A stretch of 64,000 nucleotides of DNA, from positions 62,001-126,000 of the forward strand of contig NZ_FOLB01000010.1 of assembly GCF_900112345.1 (NCBI RefSeq), in the 5' to 3' direction. This stretch comes from Nocardioides terrae. Its GTDB lineage: Bacteria > Actinomycetota > Actinomycetes > Propionibacteriales > Nocardioidaceae. The notes under the pieces were generated by a model that was not told where the DNA came from, ran no database searches, and saw only the letters and a list, made by a program, of their open reading frames with translations. The position numbers were made by a program, and so were the translations under genes. Shown one piece after another: positions 18,012-26,329 of this stretch (the first letter of the stretch is position 1; the number at the start of each line of letters is the position of its first letter).

Positions 18012-18095
18012 GCGAACCGCCTCCTTGCGGGGTGGGGCCTGCCGTGCTTCCTCGGGCAGCACGCCTGGTGGCGTGCTGGAATCACGGTGGGGCCG

Positions 18096-18144
18096 TTTGT
18101 TGTCCGCGGCAACTTATCGAGGTGACAGCGGTCACGTCTAGACG
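18096..18144 (-). promoter_or_regulatory. xylF upstream regulatory cluster
   Basis: Three elements are packed into 49 nt. TTTGTT-N10-ACTTA (18096-18116) is the shared ROK-type site. GTGAC-AGCG-GTCAC (18122-18135) is a perfect 5-bp inverted repeat. CGTCTAGACG (18135-18144) is a perfect 10-bp palindrome. On the minus strand a TTGATA (18177-18172) could be the -35 box of an upstream start. Two regulators, or a regulator plus RNA polymerase contacts, are possible. The rest of 18012-18264 has no gene. Confidence 0.55.
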
Positions 18145-18264
18145 CGTATCCATGTTGTTGGCCGAATCGTTATCAACCGGACGAACTCGACGGATTTCGT
18201 AGGCATACGGGGCGTGATCGTGCCGATCCCGTGTGCAAGGGCGGACCGAGGTGCGGTTCGCGTA

Positions 18265-20409
18265 CTAGACGACCTCGGTCTCGACGTCCGGAGCGGCGAC
18301 GGGAGCCGCCGGGGCGCGGTCCAGCTTGCTCGGCCACCAGATCCTGCCTCCGAGGTCGAGGTTGATGGCGGTGACCAGCACCGACCGCACGATCATCGTG
18401 TCGAGGATGACGCCGAGCGCGACCGCCGTCGCCAGCTCGGCGAGGAAGACCAGCGGCAGGGTGCCGAGCACGGCGAACGTGGCGGCCAGGACCAGGCCGG
18501 CCGACGTGATGACGCCTCCGGTCGAGGCGAGCGCCACCAGCGAACCCTCCCGCGTCCCACGCGTCGCGGTCTCCTCGCGCACCCGAGTCATCAGGAAGAT
18601 GTTGTAGTCGATCCCGAGGGCGACCAGGAACACGAAGACGAACAGCGGGAACGACGAGTCGGCCATGTCGAAGCCGTAGATGCCGCGGAAGATGAGTGTC
18701 GACAGGCCCAGCGCCGCACCGAAGGACAGCACGACGGTCAGGATGAGGATCAGCGGCGACAGCACGGCGCGTAGCAGGACCAGCAGGATCAGCAGCACCA
18801 CGAGCAGGATCAGCGGGATGATGACCAGGTTGTCGCGGTGCGACGCCTTCGCGGTGTCGAGGTAGAGCGCCGCGGACCCACCGACGAGTGCGTCGGCGTC
18901 CGGCACCCGGTGGACCGCCGCCCTCACGGCGCGGACCTGGTCCGCCGCAGCGTCGCTGGCCGGGTCGACACCCTGCGCGACCTCGATGTACTTCACCCCG
19001 TCGACGGCAGGCACCTCGGCGTTGACCGCGCCCAGCCCCTGGACGGATCCGAGCGCGGAGACGACCGCGTCGGTCGAGTCCACGCTGGTGACGACCTGGA
19101 TCGGGGTGGAGCTGTCGACCAGGCCGTGGTCCACGAGCAGCTGCTGGCCGGTCGTGGAGTCCATGTCCTTCGTGTACTGCTCGTCGCTCGGGATGTTGCC
19201 GGTCCTGAGCGCGAAGATCCCGGTGCACGCGATCGCGAGCACCACGGCGGTGATGGTCCAGACGGTGCGCGGCCTCGGGGCGATCCGTCGTCCCACCCGC
19301 GCCCAGAACCCCGTCGCCGTCGGCTCGACCGAGCCGTACGACGGCCGGGCCGGCCAGAAGATCCAGCGGCCGGCGATCACCAGGAGCGCCGGCAGCAGCG
19401 TCACCATGACGACGAGCGTCACGATGATGCCGATCGCCGCGACCGGGCCGAGACCGGCCGTCGAGTTCATGTCGGCGAAGAGCAGGACCATCATGCCGAT
19501 GGCCACGGTCGACGCGCTGGCGATGATCGCCGGAGCCGCCCGGTGGAGGGCGAAGGCCATCGCCTCGTGCCGGTTGGCGTGGCGGCGCAGCTCCTCCCGG
19601 TAGCGGGCGACCAGCAGCAGGGCATAGTCCGTCCCGGCGCCGATGACGAGCACGCTCAAGATGGCCTGGCTCTGGCCGTTGACCGTCAGGTCGGCGTACT
19701 TGGCGAGGAAGTAGATGATCGCCTCGGCGACCTGGAGCGACACCACCGCGGAGAAGATCGGGAGGATCCACAGGATCGGGCTGCGGTAGGTGAACAGCAG
19801 GATCACGATCACGACGCCGAGGGCGGAGAAGAGCAGCGTTCCGTCGATCCCGCCGAAGGCCTCGGCCGCATCGGCCGCCTGCCCTCCTGGGCCCGCCAGA
19901 TGGACGGTGACGCCGTCGATGACCGCGATGTCCCGGATCTGGTCGGCGACGTCCGGCAGCTTGTTCCAGCCCTCGGAGCCGAGGTTGAAGGTCACCGACG
20001 AGGTCGCGACGGTCCCGTCGGAGGAGACCAGGCCGAGCTGCTGGCCGGTCGCGGCGTCGGTCGGGAAGGCGACGGTCGGTTGCCCGCCGGTGCCCTGGAC
20101 CGCACCGTCGATGGCGCCGATCTCGGACGCCTGGGCGGCGATGGCCTTGAAGTCGGCATCGGTCAGGCCGCCGTCGCGGTGGTAGACCACGATGGTGGGG
20201 ATGTCGTTCTCGTCCTGGAACGGCGCGAGCTTGGCGAGGGCGCGGGTCGACTCGGCGGTGTCCGGGAGCCACGACGAGGCCTCGTTGTTCTGGACGTCGG
20301 TGAGCTTGGCCGCGAAGACGGACGCGACCCCGACCGCGATGAGCCAGGTGACGAGGACCAGCCACTTGGTGACCGGACCGGTGAGCTTTCCTGCGACGGC
20401 GAGATGCAT
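18265..20409 (-). CDS. MMPL/RND-family membrane transporter
   Basis: A 714-residue transporter of the MMPL (RND) superfamily with the usual duplicated layout. One N-terminal helix, a ~150-residue extracytoplasmic domain, and a block of helices with GAGTDYALLLVARYREE are repeated in the second half, where the matching motif is ALGIDYNIFLMTRVREE. The Asp-Tyr pairs in these motifs are the proton-relay signature. It should export a lipid or hydrophobic compound using the proton gradient. ATG 20409 follows CTGGAG by eight bases; a GTG six bases earlier is also possible. No TetR regulator lies beside it. Confidence 0.92.
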   Translation of the reverse strand: MHLAVAGKLTGPVTKWLVLVTWLIAVGVASVFAAKLTDVQNNEASSWLPDTAESTRALAKLAPFQDENDIPTIVVYHRDGGLTDADFKAIAAQASEIGAIDGAVQGTGGQPTVAFPTDAATGQQLGLVSSDGTVATSSVTFNLGSEGWNKLPDVADQIRDIAVIDGVTVHLAGPGGQAADAAEAFGGIDGTLLFSALGVVIVILLFTYRSPILWILPIFSAVVSLQVAEAIIYFLAKYADLTVNGQSQAILSVLVIGAGTDYALLLVARYREELRRHANRHEAMAFALHRAAPAIIASASTVAIGMMVLLFADMNSTAGLGPVAAIGIIVTLVVMVTLLPALLVIAGRWIFWPARPSYGSVEPTATGFWARVGRRIAPRPRTVWTITAVVLAIACTGIFALRTGNIPSDEQYTKDMDSTTGQQLLVDHGLVDSSTPIQVVTSVDSTDAVVSALGSVQGLGAVNAEVPAVDGVKYIEVAQGVDPASDAAADQVRAVRAAVHRVPDADALVGGSAALYLDTAKASHRDNLVIIPLILLVVLLILLVLLRAVLSPLILILTVVLSFGAALGLSTLIFRGIYGFDMADSSFPLFVFVFLVALGIDYNIFLMTRVREETATRGTREGSLVALASTGGVITSAGLVLAATFAVLGTLPLVFLAELATAVALGVILDTMIVRSVLVTAINLDLGGRIWWPSKLDRAPAAPVAAPDVETEVV

Positions 20410-20501
20410 AGACACAACTCCAGCACTTTTTGCACTCCGGTGGCATCAGGGTTTTCCCCGACGTCCTCCCGACACCGCAGCCGGCCGGATCGTGACACTC
20501 G

Positions 20502-21539
20502 CTAGGAGATCCACTCCTTGACCTGCTCGACGATCGCCGCCGGGTCCTCGCCGATCGGGACGACCTGCAGCGAGGTGACGCCCGCCTCCTGGTAGGCCTG
20601 GATGCGCTCCTTGACGTAGGACGCGGGCCCGACGAGGTTGGCCTTGTCGAGCCACTCCAGCGGCACCTTCGCCTCGGCGTCGCGCTTGTTGCCGCCGAGA
20701 TAGAGGTCCTGGATCTCCTGCGCCTCCTGCTCGAAGCCGTAGTCGCGGGCCAGCTGGTTGTAGAAGTTCTTGCCGCGGGCGCCCATGCCACCGACATAGA
20801 GCGCGTACGTCGGCCGGGCGAAGTCGAGCAGGCTCTTGGTCTCCGGCCCTTCGCCGATGGCGACCATCCCGCCCGCGCTGACCTCGAGCGGCTTCAGGTC
20901 GGCGCTGCGCTTGGCGAGGCCCTTGGCCAGCGCCGCTCCCCAGACCTCCTGCGCCTTCTCGGGCAGGAAGAGGAAGGGCAGCCAGCCGTCGGCGATCTCG
21001 GCCGTCATCGCGACGTTGTTGTCGCCGAGCGCGGCGACGTAGAGCGGCAGGTCGGCGCGCTGGGGCTTGTTGAGCAGCTTGAGCGGCTTGCCGAGCCCGA
21101 GCCCCTGGTCGGCCGGGAGCGGCAGGGTGAACATCTTCCCCTGGTGGTCGAGCGTCTCGCGGCGCAGGCCCTTGCGGAGGATCTCGATGACCTCTCGCGT
21201 GCGCCCGAGCGGCTTGTCGTAGGGCATGCCGTGGAAGCCCTCGATCACCTGCGGGCCGCTGGCGCCGAGACCGAGGATCGCGCGGCCGTTGGAGACGTTG
21301 TCGAGGCCCGCCGCGGTCTGCAGCAGCGCCGCCGGAGTGCGGCTGAAGACGTTGAGGATCCCCGCGCCGATCTCGACGGTCCGGGTCTTCGCCGCGAGGT
21401 AGCCCATCAGGCTCACCGCGTCGAAGCCGTAGGCCTCGGCGACCCAGACCTGGTCGAGCCCCGCCTTCTCGAGCGCGGCGACCTGGTCGGCGGCCTCACG
21501 CGGGTTGCCGGCGTACTGCAGGGGCATCGAGAGCTTCAT
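20502..21539 (-). CDS. LLM-class F420-dependent oxidoreductase
   Basis: A 345-residue TIM-barrel protein of the luciferase-like monooxygenase superfamily, F420-dependent subgroup. The N-terminal strand KLSMPLQYAG, then ALEKAGLDQVWVAEAYGFDAVS, the conserved region GAGILNVFSRTPAALLQTAAGLD, and GLGASGPQVIEGFHG are typical. The enzyme would transfer hydride to or from an unidentified substrate in the cytosol. It is 92 nt upstream of the MMPL gene on the same strand, and cotranscription is possible. The family is confident; the substrate is unknown. Confidence 0.88.
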   Translation of the reverse strand: MKLSMPLQYAGNPREAADQVAALEKAGLDQVWVAEAYGFDAVSLMGYLAAKTRTVEIGAGILNVFSRTPAALLQTAAGLDNVSNGRAILGLGASGPQVIEGFHGMPYDKPLGRTREVIEILRKGLRRETLDHQGKMFTLPLPADQGLGLGKPLKLLNKPQRADLPLYVAALGDNNVAMTAEIADGWLPFLFLPEKAQEVWGAALAKGLAKRSADLKPLEVSAGGMVAIGEGPETKSLLDFARPTYALYVGGMGARGKNFYNQLARDYGFEQEAQEIQDLYLGGNKRDAEAKVPLEWLDKANLVGPASYVKERIQAYQEAGVTSLQVVPIGEDPAAIVEQVKEWIS

Positions 21540-21695
21540 GGGCGAGAACCTACCGGCCGGTCACCTCGTCCACGAGTCCTGCGCTCGGGCCCTGGCCGCA
21601 GCCGCAGCCCCGGACGATGGTGCGTGACGGCGAGACGCACGACGTCCACGGCTCGACACTGCTCGCGCGCCGCACGGCCGACTGACCGGAGAGCC

Positions 21696-22166
21696 TCAGC
21701 CGAGCCTGCGCAGCCGCTCGGGGAGGACCACGAGGAGCAGCACGAGCACGACCAGCGCGACGCCGCCCGCCGCCCAGGCCGCCGTACGGTCCACGACGAG
21801 GTCGAAGACGAAGACGGTGATGCCGACGAGGGTGACGGCGAGCAGCGCCACCACGGTCCGGACGACCAGCCGGCCGACCTGGACGACCCGGTCCTTCACC
21901 CGCCGGCCGGTCAGCCGCTGGTGGGTCGCGACGGCGGTGATCACCAGCGCCGTGGTCATGACGGCGAGCGCCACCAGGCCGAGGTAGAGCCCGCGGCCGA
22001 AGCGGTCGAGGTCGTGGAACCTGCTCTGGAAGGGCAGGGTCAGGAGGAAGCCCGCAAACAGCTGAGCGCCGGTCTGCATGACGCGGAGCTCCTGGAGGAT
22101 GTCGGCCCAGAGGCGGTCGGCGCGCTCGGCCGGCGTCTCGTCGCGGTCCTGTCCCGTCGGAGTCAT
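21696..22166 (-). CDS. DUF6328 family membrane protein
   Basis: A 156-residue protein. A hydrophilic start is followed by ELRVMQTGAQLFAGFLLTLPFQSRF, the DUF6328 hallmark, and four hydrophobic helices ending in VLPERLRRLG. It is an integral membrane protein of unknown function. ATG 22166 is taken as the start; a GTG at 22187 would add seven residues. The gap 21540-21695 before the LLM gene shows no gene or strong hairpin. It is divergent from the acetyltransferase gene with a 41-nt gap. Confidence 0.75.
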   Translation of the reverse strand: MTPTGQDRDETPAERADRLWADILQELRVMQTGAQLFAGFLLTLPFQSRFHDLDRFGRGLYLGLVALAVMTTALVITAVATHQRLTGRRVKDRVVQVGRLVVRTVVALLAVTLVGITVFVFDLVVDRTAAWAAGGVALVVLVLLLVVLPERLRRLG

Positions 22167-22207
22167 ACGCCGACCGGTACCACCCACCGGCTGGTAGAAA
22201 CACCCCC

Positions 22208-22945
22208 ATGCCCGCGCAGCCCTGGTCCCTCGGCGGCCCGATCGAGCCGGACCACCGGGCCCGGCTCCACGGTCTCGGGGCGCCGGCCGAGGTCCTCGAC
22301 GGCCTCGACCTGCGCAGCGTGTCCGGGGGCCCGTTGCCGCCGTGGTGGGAGGCGAACGGCAACGCGCTCTACTCCGTGCCGGGGTTCCCGATCCCGGAGC
22401 GACTCTTCGAGACGATGGTGTTCTACCCGTTCTCCCGGGCCCTCATCGTGCTGGGCACCGACGTCTCCGCCGTCGCCTCGCTCCTGCTCGGCGGGGACGA
22501 CGCCACCGTCTTCGTCGGCCCCGACACCTTCCTGTCCTTCGGCGAGCTCTACTGCGGAGCGGCCTCCTCGATCGTGCTGGTCGGCGGCGTGGTCGCCACG
22601 TCCCGTGCGGTCGTCGACGCCCGGAACGGCGGCTCGGTGTTCGCCGAGCAGGACCAGCTCTGGGCCGCCAATGTCTACCTCGCGACTGACGACATGCACC
22701 GGCTCGAGGACGTCGAGACCGGGGAGCGGCTCAACCCGTACGGCGCCCACATCCGCCTCGGCGAGCACGTCTGGCTGTGCCGCGACGCGATGGTCTCCGG
22801 CCACGCCGACATCGGGAACGGCTGCGTCGTCGCGGCCCGCTCGCTCGTCCGCGGCCAGAAGGTCCCGCCGAACACGGCCGTCGCCGGCACTCCCGCCCGA
22901 GTGATCCGCGAGGGAGTCACCTGGCGCGGCGAGGACACTCCCTAG
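22208..22945 (+). CDS. Left-handed beta-helix acyltransferase-like protein
   Basis: A 245-residue protein. The C-terminal third matches the hexapeptide-repeat acetyltransferase fold: IRLGEHVWLCRDAMVSGHADIGNGCVVAARSLVRGQKVPPNTAVAGTPARVIR, the usual end of sugar O-acetyltransferases. The N-terminal half also has beta-helix-like alternation (TVFVGPDTFLSFG). It probably acylates a saccharide using acetyl-CoA. No polysaccharide gene cluster surrounds it. A TAGAAA box ends 7 nt before the ATG, a near-leaderless arrangement. Confidence 0.7.
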   Translation: MPAQPWSLGGPIEPDHRARLHGLGAPAEVLDGLDLRSVSGGPLPPWWEANGNALYSVPGFPIPERLFETMVFYPFSRALIVLGTDVSAVASLLLGGDDATVFVGPDTFLSFGELYCGAASSIVLVGGVVATSRAVVDARNGGSVFAEQDQLWAANVYLATDDMHRLEDVETGERLNPYGAHIRLGEHVWLCRDAMVSGHADIGNGCVVAARSLVRGQKVPPNTAVAGTPARVIREGVTWRGEDTP

Positions 22946-22967
22946 CCGGACCCGGGCAGACCCGGCC

Positions 22968-23522
22968 CTAGCCGGTCGGCAGGCTCGCGAGCCCCTCGAC
23001 GACCTCGGCCCCCGGCAGCTCGGCGAGCAACCGGCCCGACAGCAGCAGCTTGGAGCGTCGTACGCCGGACCCGATGACCGTGACGTCGATGTCCACGACC
23101 CGCGCGTCGACCAGGAGGCGCCACGACGCGGGCAGGCCGACGGGCGTGATGCCGCCGTACTCCATCGACGACTCGGCCGTCGCCCGGTCCATCGGCAGGA
23201 AGGACGCCTTGCGCACGTCGAGCAGCCGCTTCACGACGTTGTTGACGTCGAGTCGGGTGTCGGCGCGCACCATGCAGGCGGCGATCCGCTCGACACCGTC
23301 CCGGCGGCCCGACACCAGGATGCAGTTGGCGCCCGACTCGAGCGGCAGCGAGTAGGCCTCGCTCATCGCCGCCGTGTCCGCGATGGCCGGGTCGATCTCG
23401 ACCACGGCGGTCTCGGCGGCGTGCGGCCACGCGGCCAGGGCGGCCGCGACGGGTGGCGCCACCAGGTCGAGGTGGTCGGTGACGGCGAGGGACCGGAGGG
23501 TCGACAGCGACGGAAGTGCCAC
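22968..23522 (-). CDS. YbaK/EbsC-family aminoacyl-tRNA deacylase-like protein
   Basis: A 184-residue YbaK/prolyl-tRNA-synthetase-associated domain protein. The family core is clear in ANCILVSG, then RLDVNNVVKRLLDVRKASFLP, then GITPVGLPASW, and GSGVRRSKLLLSG. Such proteins hydrolyse mischarged aminoacyl-tRNA, mainly Cys- or Ala-tRNA-Pro, in trans. GTG 23522 starts the family-like N-terminus (VALPSLSTL); the frame upstream is not conserved-looking. Convergent with the acetyltransferase gene across a small CCGGG/CCCGG hairpin. Confidence 0.85.
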   Translation of the reverse strand: MALPSLSTLRSLAVTDHLDLVAPPVAAALAAWPHAAETAVVEIDPAIADTAAMSEAYSLPLESGANCILVSGRRDGVERIAACMVRADTRLDVNNVVKRLLDVRKASFLPMDRATAESSMEYGGITPVGLPASWRLLVDARVVDIDVTVIGSGVRRSKLLLSGRLLAELPGAEVVEGLASLPTG

Positions 23523-23613
23523 GCCCGCATTCTGCAGAAGGCTTGCCGCAACCGTCACCCGGGGTTCAGGTCGACGGCGCGCGCCGGACATCCCCGCTGC
23601 GGAGCCTGGGTGC

Positions 23614-24450
23614 ATGAGCCCACTGGTCATCGGTCACCGCGGCGCCCCGACGCACCTGGCCGAGAACACCCTGGCCTCCTTCCGGCTCGCGTTCCGGCTC
23701 GGTGCCGACGCCGTCGAGACCGACCTCGTGATGAGCCGCGACGGCGTGCTGGTGCTCAGCCACGACCCCGAGCTCAGCCGGACGACGGATGTCCCCTTCC
23801 GGCCGGAGTTCGCCGAGCGGCGTACCCGCAAGGTGATCGACGGGCGGCTCGTGGAGGGCTGGTTCGTCGACGACTTCACCCTCGCCGAGCTGCACACCCT
23901 GCGGACGTCACCGGCCGGCGACCGCCTCGCGACCTTCGACGAGCTGCTCCTCCTCGTCGCGCAGGAGTCGGCGCGCTTCGGCCGCCGGTTCGGCCTGCAC
24001 GTCGAGCTCAAGCACCCGTCCTACTTCGCCTCCGTCGGTCTCCCGATGGCCGGAAAGGTCATCGGCACGCTCCGCGACCACGGGGTCGACGAGCCCGGCC
24101 ACGGGCTGTGGCTGCAGTCCTTCGACGAGTCGTTCGTGCGGACCCTCTCACCGATGACCCGGCTGCCCCTGGTGCAGCTGCTCGACGTCGGCCGGCCCTT
24201 CACCTGCCACCGGGTCGCGGCCTACGCCGACGCGATCGGCCCGGCCCGGCGCATGGTGCTCGAGGGGGACCGGCGGTCGACCGGCCTCGTCGCCCAGGCG
24301 CACCGGGCCGGGCTGCAGGTCTTCGCCTGGACGATGCGGGGCGGCGTCGAGCAGGCGCGGGCCTTCTTCGCCGCCGGCGTCGACGGCATCTTCAGCGACG
24401 ACCCGTCGGTGGCCGTCGAGGCGCGGCAGATCCTCGCCCCGATCGGCTGA
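23614..24450 (+). CDS. Glycerophosphodiester phosphodiesterase
   Basis: A 278-residue GDPD-family TIM barrel that hydrolyses glycerophosphodiesters to glycerol 3-phosphate and an alcohol. The catalytic signature IGHRGAPTHLAENTLASF, then VETDLVMSRDGVLVLSHDPELSRTTD, supplies His, Glu and Asp metal and acid-base residues. The C-terminal VFAWTM and GVDGIFSDDP are typical. No signal peptide is seen, so it is a cytosolic type like actinobacterial UgpQ homologues. ATG 23614 fits the family start. Its stop lies only 2 nt from the stop of the next, convergent gene. Confidence 0.93.
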   Translation: MSPLVIGHRGAPTHLAENTLASFRLAFRLGADAVETDLVMSRDGVLVLSHDPELSRTTDVPFRPEFAERRTRKVIDGRLVEGWFVDDFTLAELHTLRTSPAGDRLATFDELLLLVAQESARFGRRFGLHVELKHPSYFASVGLPMAGKVIGTLRDHGVDEPGHGLWLQSFDESFVRTLSPMTRLPLVQLLDVGRPFTCHRVAAYADAIGPARRMVLEGDRRSTGLVAQAHRAGLQVFAWTMRGGVEQARAFFAAGVDGIFSDDPSVAVEARQILAPIG

Positions 24451-24452
24451 CC

Positions 24453-24821
24453 TCAGCGGCGTACGCCGTGCCGGCGGGCGCTGGTCACGGCGACCACGAC
24501 CAGGCCGACCGCGCCTGCGACCAGCCACGGGATCGGCAGGAGCCATCGGATCGCGTCGCCGGTGACGACGTCGGCCTGCACCAGCCCCCAGCCGCCGACG
24601 AAGCAGAGGAACGCCAGGCCCATCACCAGGTGGCCGATGTTGACCCGGTGCCAGCCGCTCCGCACGAGCTCGCGTGCCTCCGAGCCGGTGTCGGGCCGAT
24701 CGGTGTCCTCGGTGCGGGTGTCCTGGGTGCGGGTGTCCTTGGTGCGGGTGTCCTCGGAGCCGGTTTCTTCGGGGACGCTGTCCTCCGGGTCGGTGCCGGG
24801 GGTGTCGAAGAGGTCGCTCAT
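24453..24821 (-). CDS. Small two-helix membrane protein with DTRT repeats
   Basis: A 122-residue protein of unknown function. An acidic N-terminus contains four DT-type five-residue repeats (EDTRT, KDTRT, QDTRT, EDTDR) encoded by 15-nt DNA repeats. It is followed by NIGHLVMGLAFLCFVGGWGLV and a second helix near the C-terminus. The ATG overlaps the stop of the PspC gene by ATGA and has GGAG six bases upstream, so it is translationally coupled to it. That suggests a shared envelope-stress role, by association only. Confidence 0.7.
   Translation of the reverse strand: MSDLFDTPGTDPEDSVPEETGSEDTRTKDTRTQDTRTEDTDRPDTGSEARELVRSGWHRVNIGHLVMGLAFLCFVGGWGLVQADVVTGDAIRWLLPIPWLVAGAVGLVVVAVTSARRHGVRR
24702..24761 (-). 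repeat. 15-nt tandem repeat inside the small membrane protein gene
   Basis: Four tandem 15-nt units starting GGTGTCCT (24702, 24717, 24732, 24747) differ at one to three bases. The unit length keeps the frame, so copy changes would alter the protein by five-residue steps. Confidence 0.85.
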
Positions 24822-26185
24822 CGCGTGCTCCATCCTGAGAAGTCGTCGTCGGGCCACGGGAAGTCGCTCTCCCGCATCACCTGGATCGCCCCGACGCCGA
24901 GGTGGACGTCGAAGCGGACCTCCGGTGCTCCGACCGCGCCGGACTGGCCGCCCGAGCGGGAGATGCCGATGCCGCCGTCCTCGCCGCTGTCGAGGACGCG
25001 GGAGCTGCCGACGCCCACATCGGTGTCGGCGTGCACGGCCCAGTCGTCGGGCACGACGACGGAGAGCTTGCCGATGCCGCCCGTGACCGTGATGGTGCGG
25101 CCGTCGAGCGCCGCAGGGTCGCTGATCCCGGTCAGGTCCAGCACCAGCTCACCGGTGTGGACGTCGTAGTCATCGTGCACCGCCGCGGCGCTCGTGGGCG
25201 CGGCATGGATGCGGTGGTCGTCGTTGTCGAACTCCTGGCTGGCGGTCGCCCCGATCAGGCCGACGGTGGCCAGCAGGCCGACCAGGATCAATCCGCCGGC
25301 ACGACCCCAGAACGCACCGAGGACCAGCATCGCGCCGGTGATGCCGACGGCAACGGCCGGGTAGGCCGAGTCGGCCACTGACGCGCCGGCGGCGTCGATG
25401 ATGCCCAGCGTGCCGAGGGAGAGCGCGATCAGCGCGAGGGTGAACCAGAAGAGGATCGGCCCGCGCCGCCGGGGGTTCGGCTGCGGCACGTAGGTCGGGT
25501 AGGTGGGCGCCACGTACGTCGGCGGTGCCTCCCACGTCGCCGTGCCCGGCGCCTGCGCGGAGCTGCCGTAGGGCGCGGCGGCAACCGGTGGGTCAGCCGC
25601 CCCGTCCGTCGGGGCGCCCGGTGCGGCGGGACCGTAGGCCGGGCCGTGCCCGGGGCCGTTCACGGGGCCGTACGCCGGGGGTGCGACCGGCCCGGCCGGC
25701 CGGCGTCCGGCGCGGAGCTGGTCGCGCTTGCTCACCAGCACCAGCACGATGAGCGCGATCACCGCGAGCGGCCACGGGAAGTCGAAGCGGCCGACAGTGT
25801 CGCCGAGCACGGCGAGGGCCGCCAGGCCCCCCGCGACGTAGAGCGCCAGCGAGCGGTTGCGGTCGTCGAGCTGGATCATCGCCCGGTCGTCGCCCTCCTC
25901 CGGGACGAGCACCCAGCAGGCGCCGTAGAGCAGGAGCCCGGCACCGCCGAAGAACACCAGGATCACCAGCAGGACCCGCACGATCACCGGGTCGATGTCG
26001 AAGTGGCGCGCGAGGCCGCCGGCGACGCCGGCGACGTGGCGGCCCTCCGGGCTCGCCTTGACGGTGCGACGCAGGCCGCCCAGGTCACGGGCCTCGTGGC
26101 TGGAGATGCGGGGGCCGCTCGGCCCGGCGGGCGGCGGCCCGGCAGGCGGCGGCGGGGGAGGTGGTGGAGAGTCGGTGGTGCTCAT
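24818..26185 (-). CDS. PspC-domain membrane protein with LiaF-like C-terminus
   Basis: A 455-residue protein. After a Pro-rich N-terminus it has a PspC domain (about residues 40-95: GVAGGLARHFDIDPVIVRVLLVI...CWVLVPEE). Several further helices follow, then a soluble C-terminal beta-rich domain (ITVTGGIGKLSVVVPDDWAV) resembling the cell-wall-antibiotic response domain of LiaF. PspC proteins sense or guard membrane integrity. It is divergent from a PspC-domain histidine kinase across 144 nt, so the pair probably forms an envelope-stress module. It is coupled to the small protein downstream. Confidence 0.85.
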   Translation of the reverse strand: MSTTDSPPPPPPPPAGPPPAGPSGPRISSHEARDLGGLRRTVKASPEGRHVAGVAGGLARHFDIDPVIVRVLLVILVFFGGAGLLLYGACWVLVPEEGDDRAMIQLDDRNRSLALYVAGGLAALAVLGDTVGRFDFPWPLAVIALIVLVLVSKRDQLRAGRRPAGPVAPPAYGPVNGPGHGPAYGPAAPGAPTDGAADPPVAAAPYGSSAQAPGTATWEAPPTYVAPTYPTYVPQPNPRRRGPILFWFTLALIALSLGTLGIIDAAGASVADSAYPAVAVGITGAMLVLGAFWGRAGGLILVGLLATVGLIGATASQEFDNDDHRIHAAPTSAAAVHDDYDVHTGELVLDLTGISDPAALDGRTITVTGGIGKLSVVVPDDWAVHADTDVGVGSSRVLDSGEDGGIGISRSGGQSGAVGAPEVRFDVHLGVGAIQVMRESDFPWPDDDFSGWSTR

Positions 26186-26329
26186 GGCATCAACTCTGTC
26201 CGCCCGGACGGCACAGGACCATCGGGGACAGCCCTGATTCCCGCTCGCCGGCCCCGGGCGGTGCTCAGGGTCGCGTCGGGGTGGATCCTCATGGTCGGCG
26301 CACGCCGCGCGTGTGACGATTGTTCCGAG

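Noticed and set aside
18173..20797. 874-codon minus-strand frame over the MMPL gene
   Set aside because: Arg/Gly/Pro-rich shadow of the MMPL gene in another frame on the same strand; no domain is recognisable.
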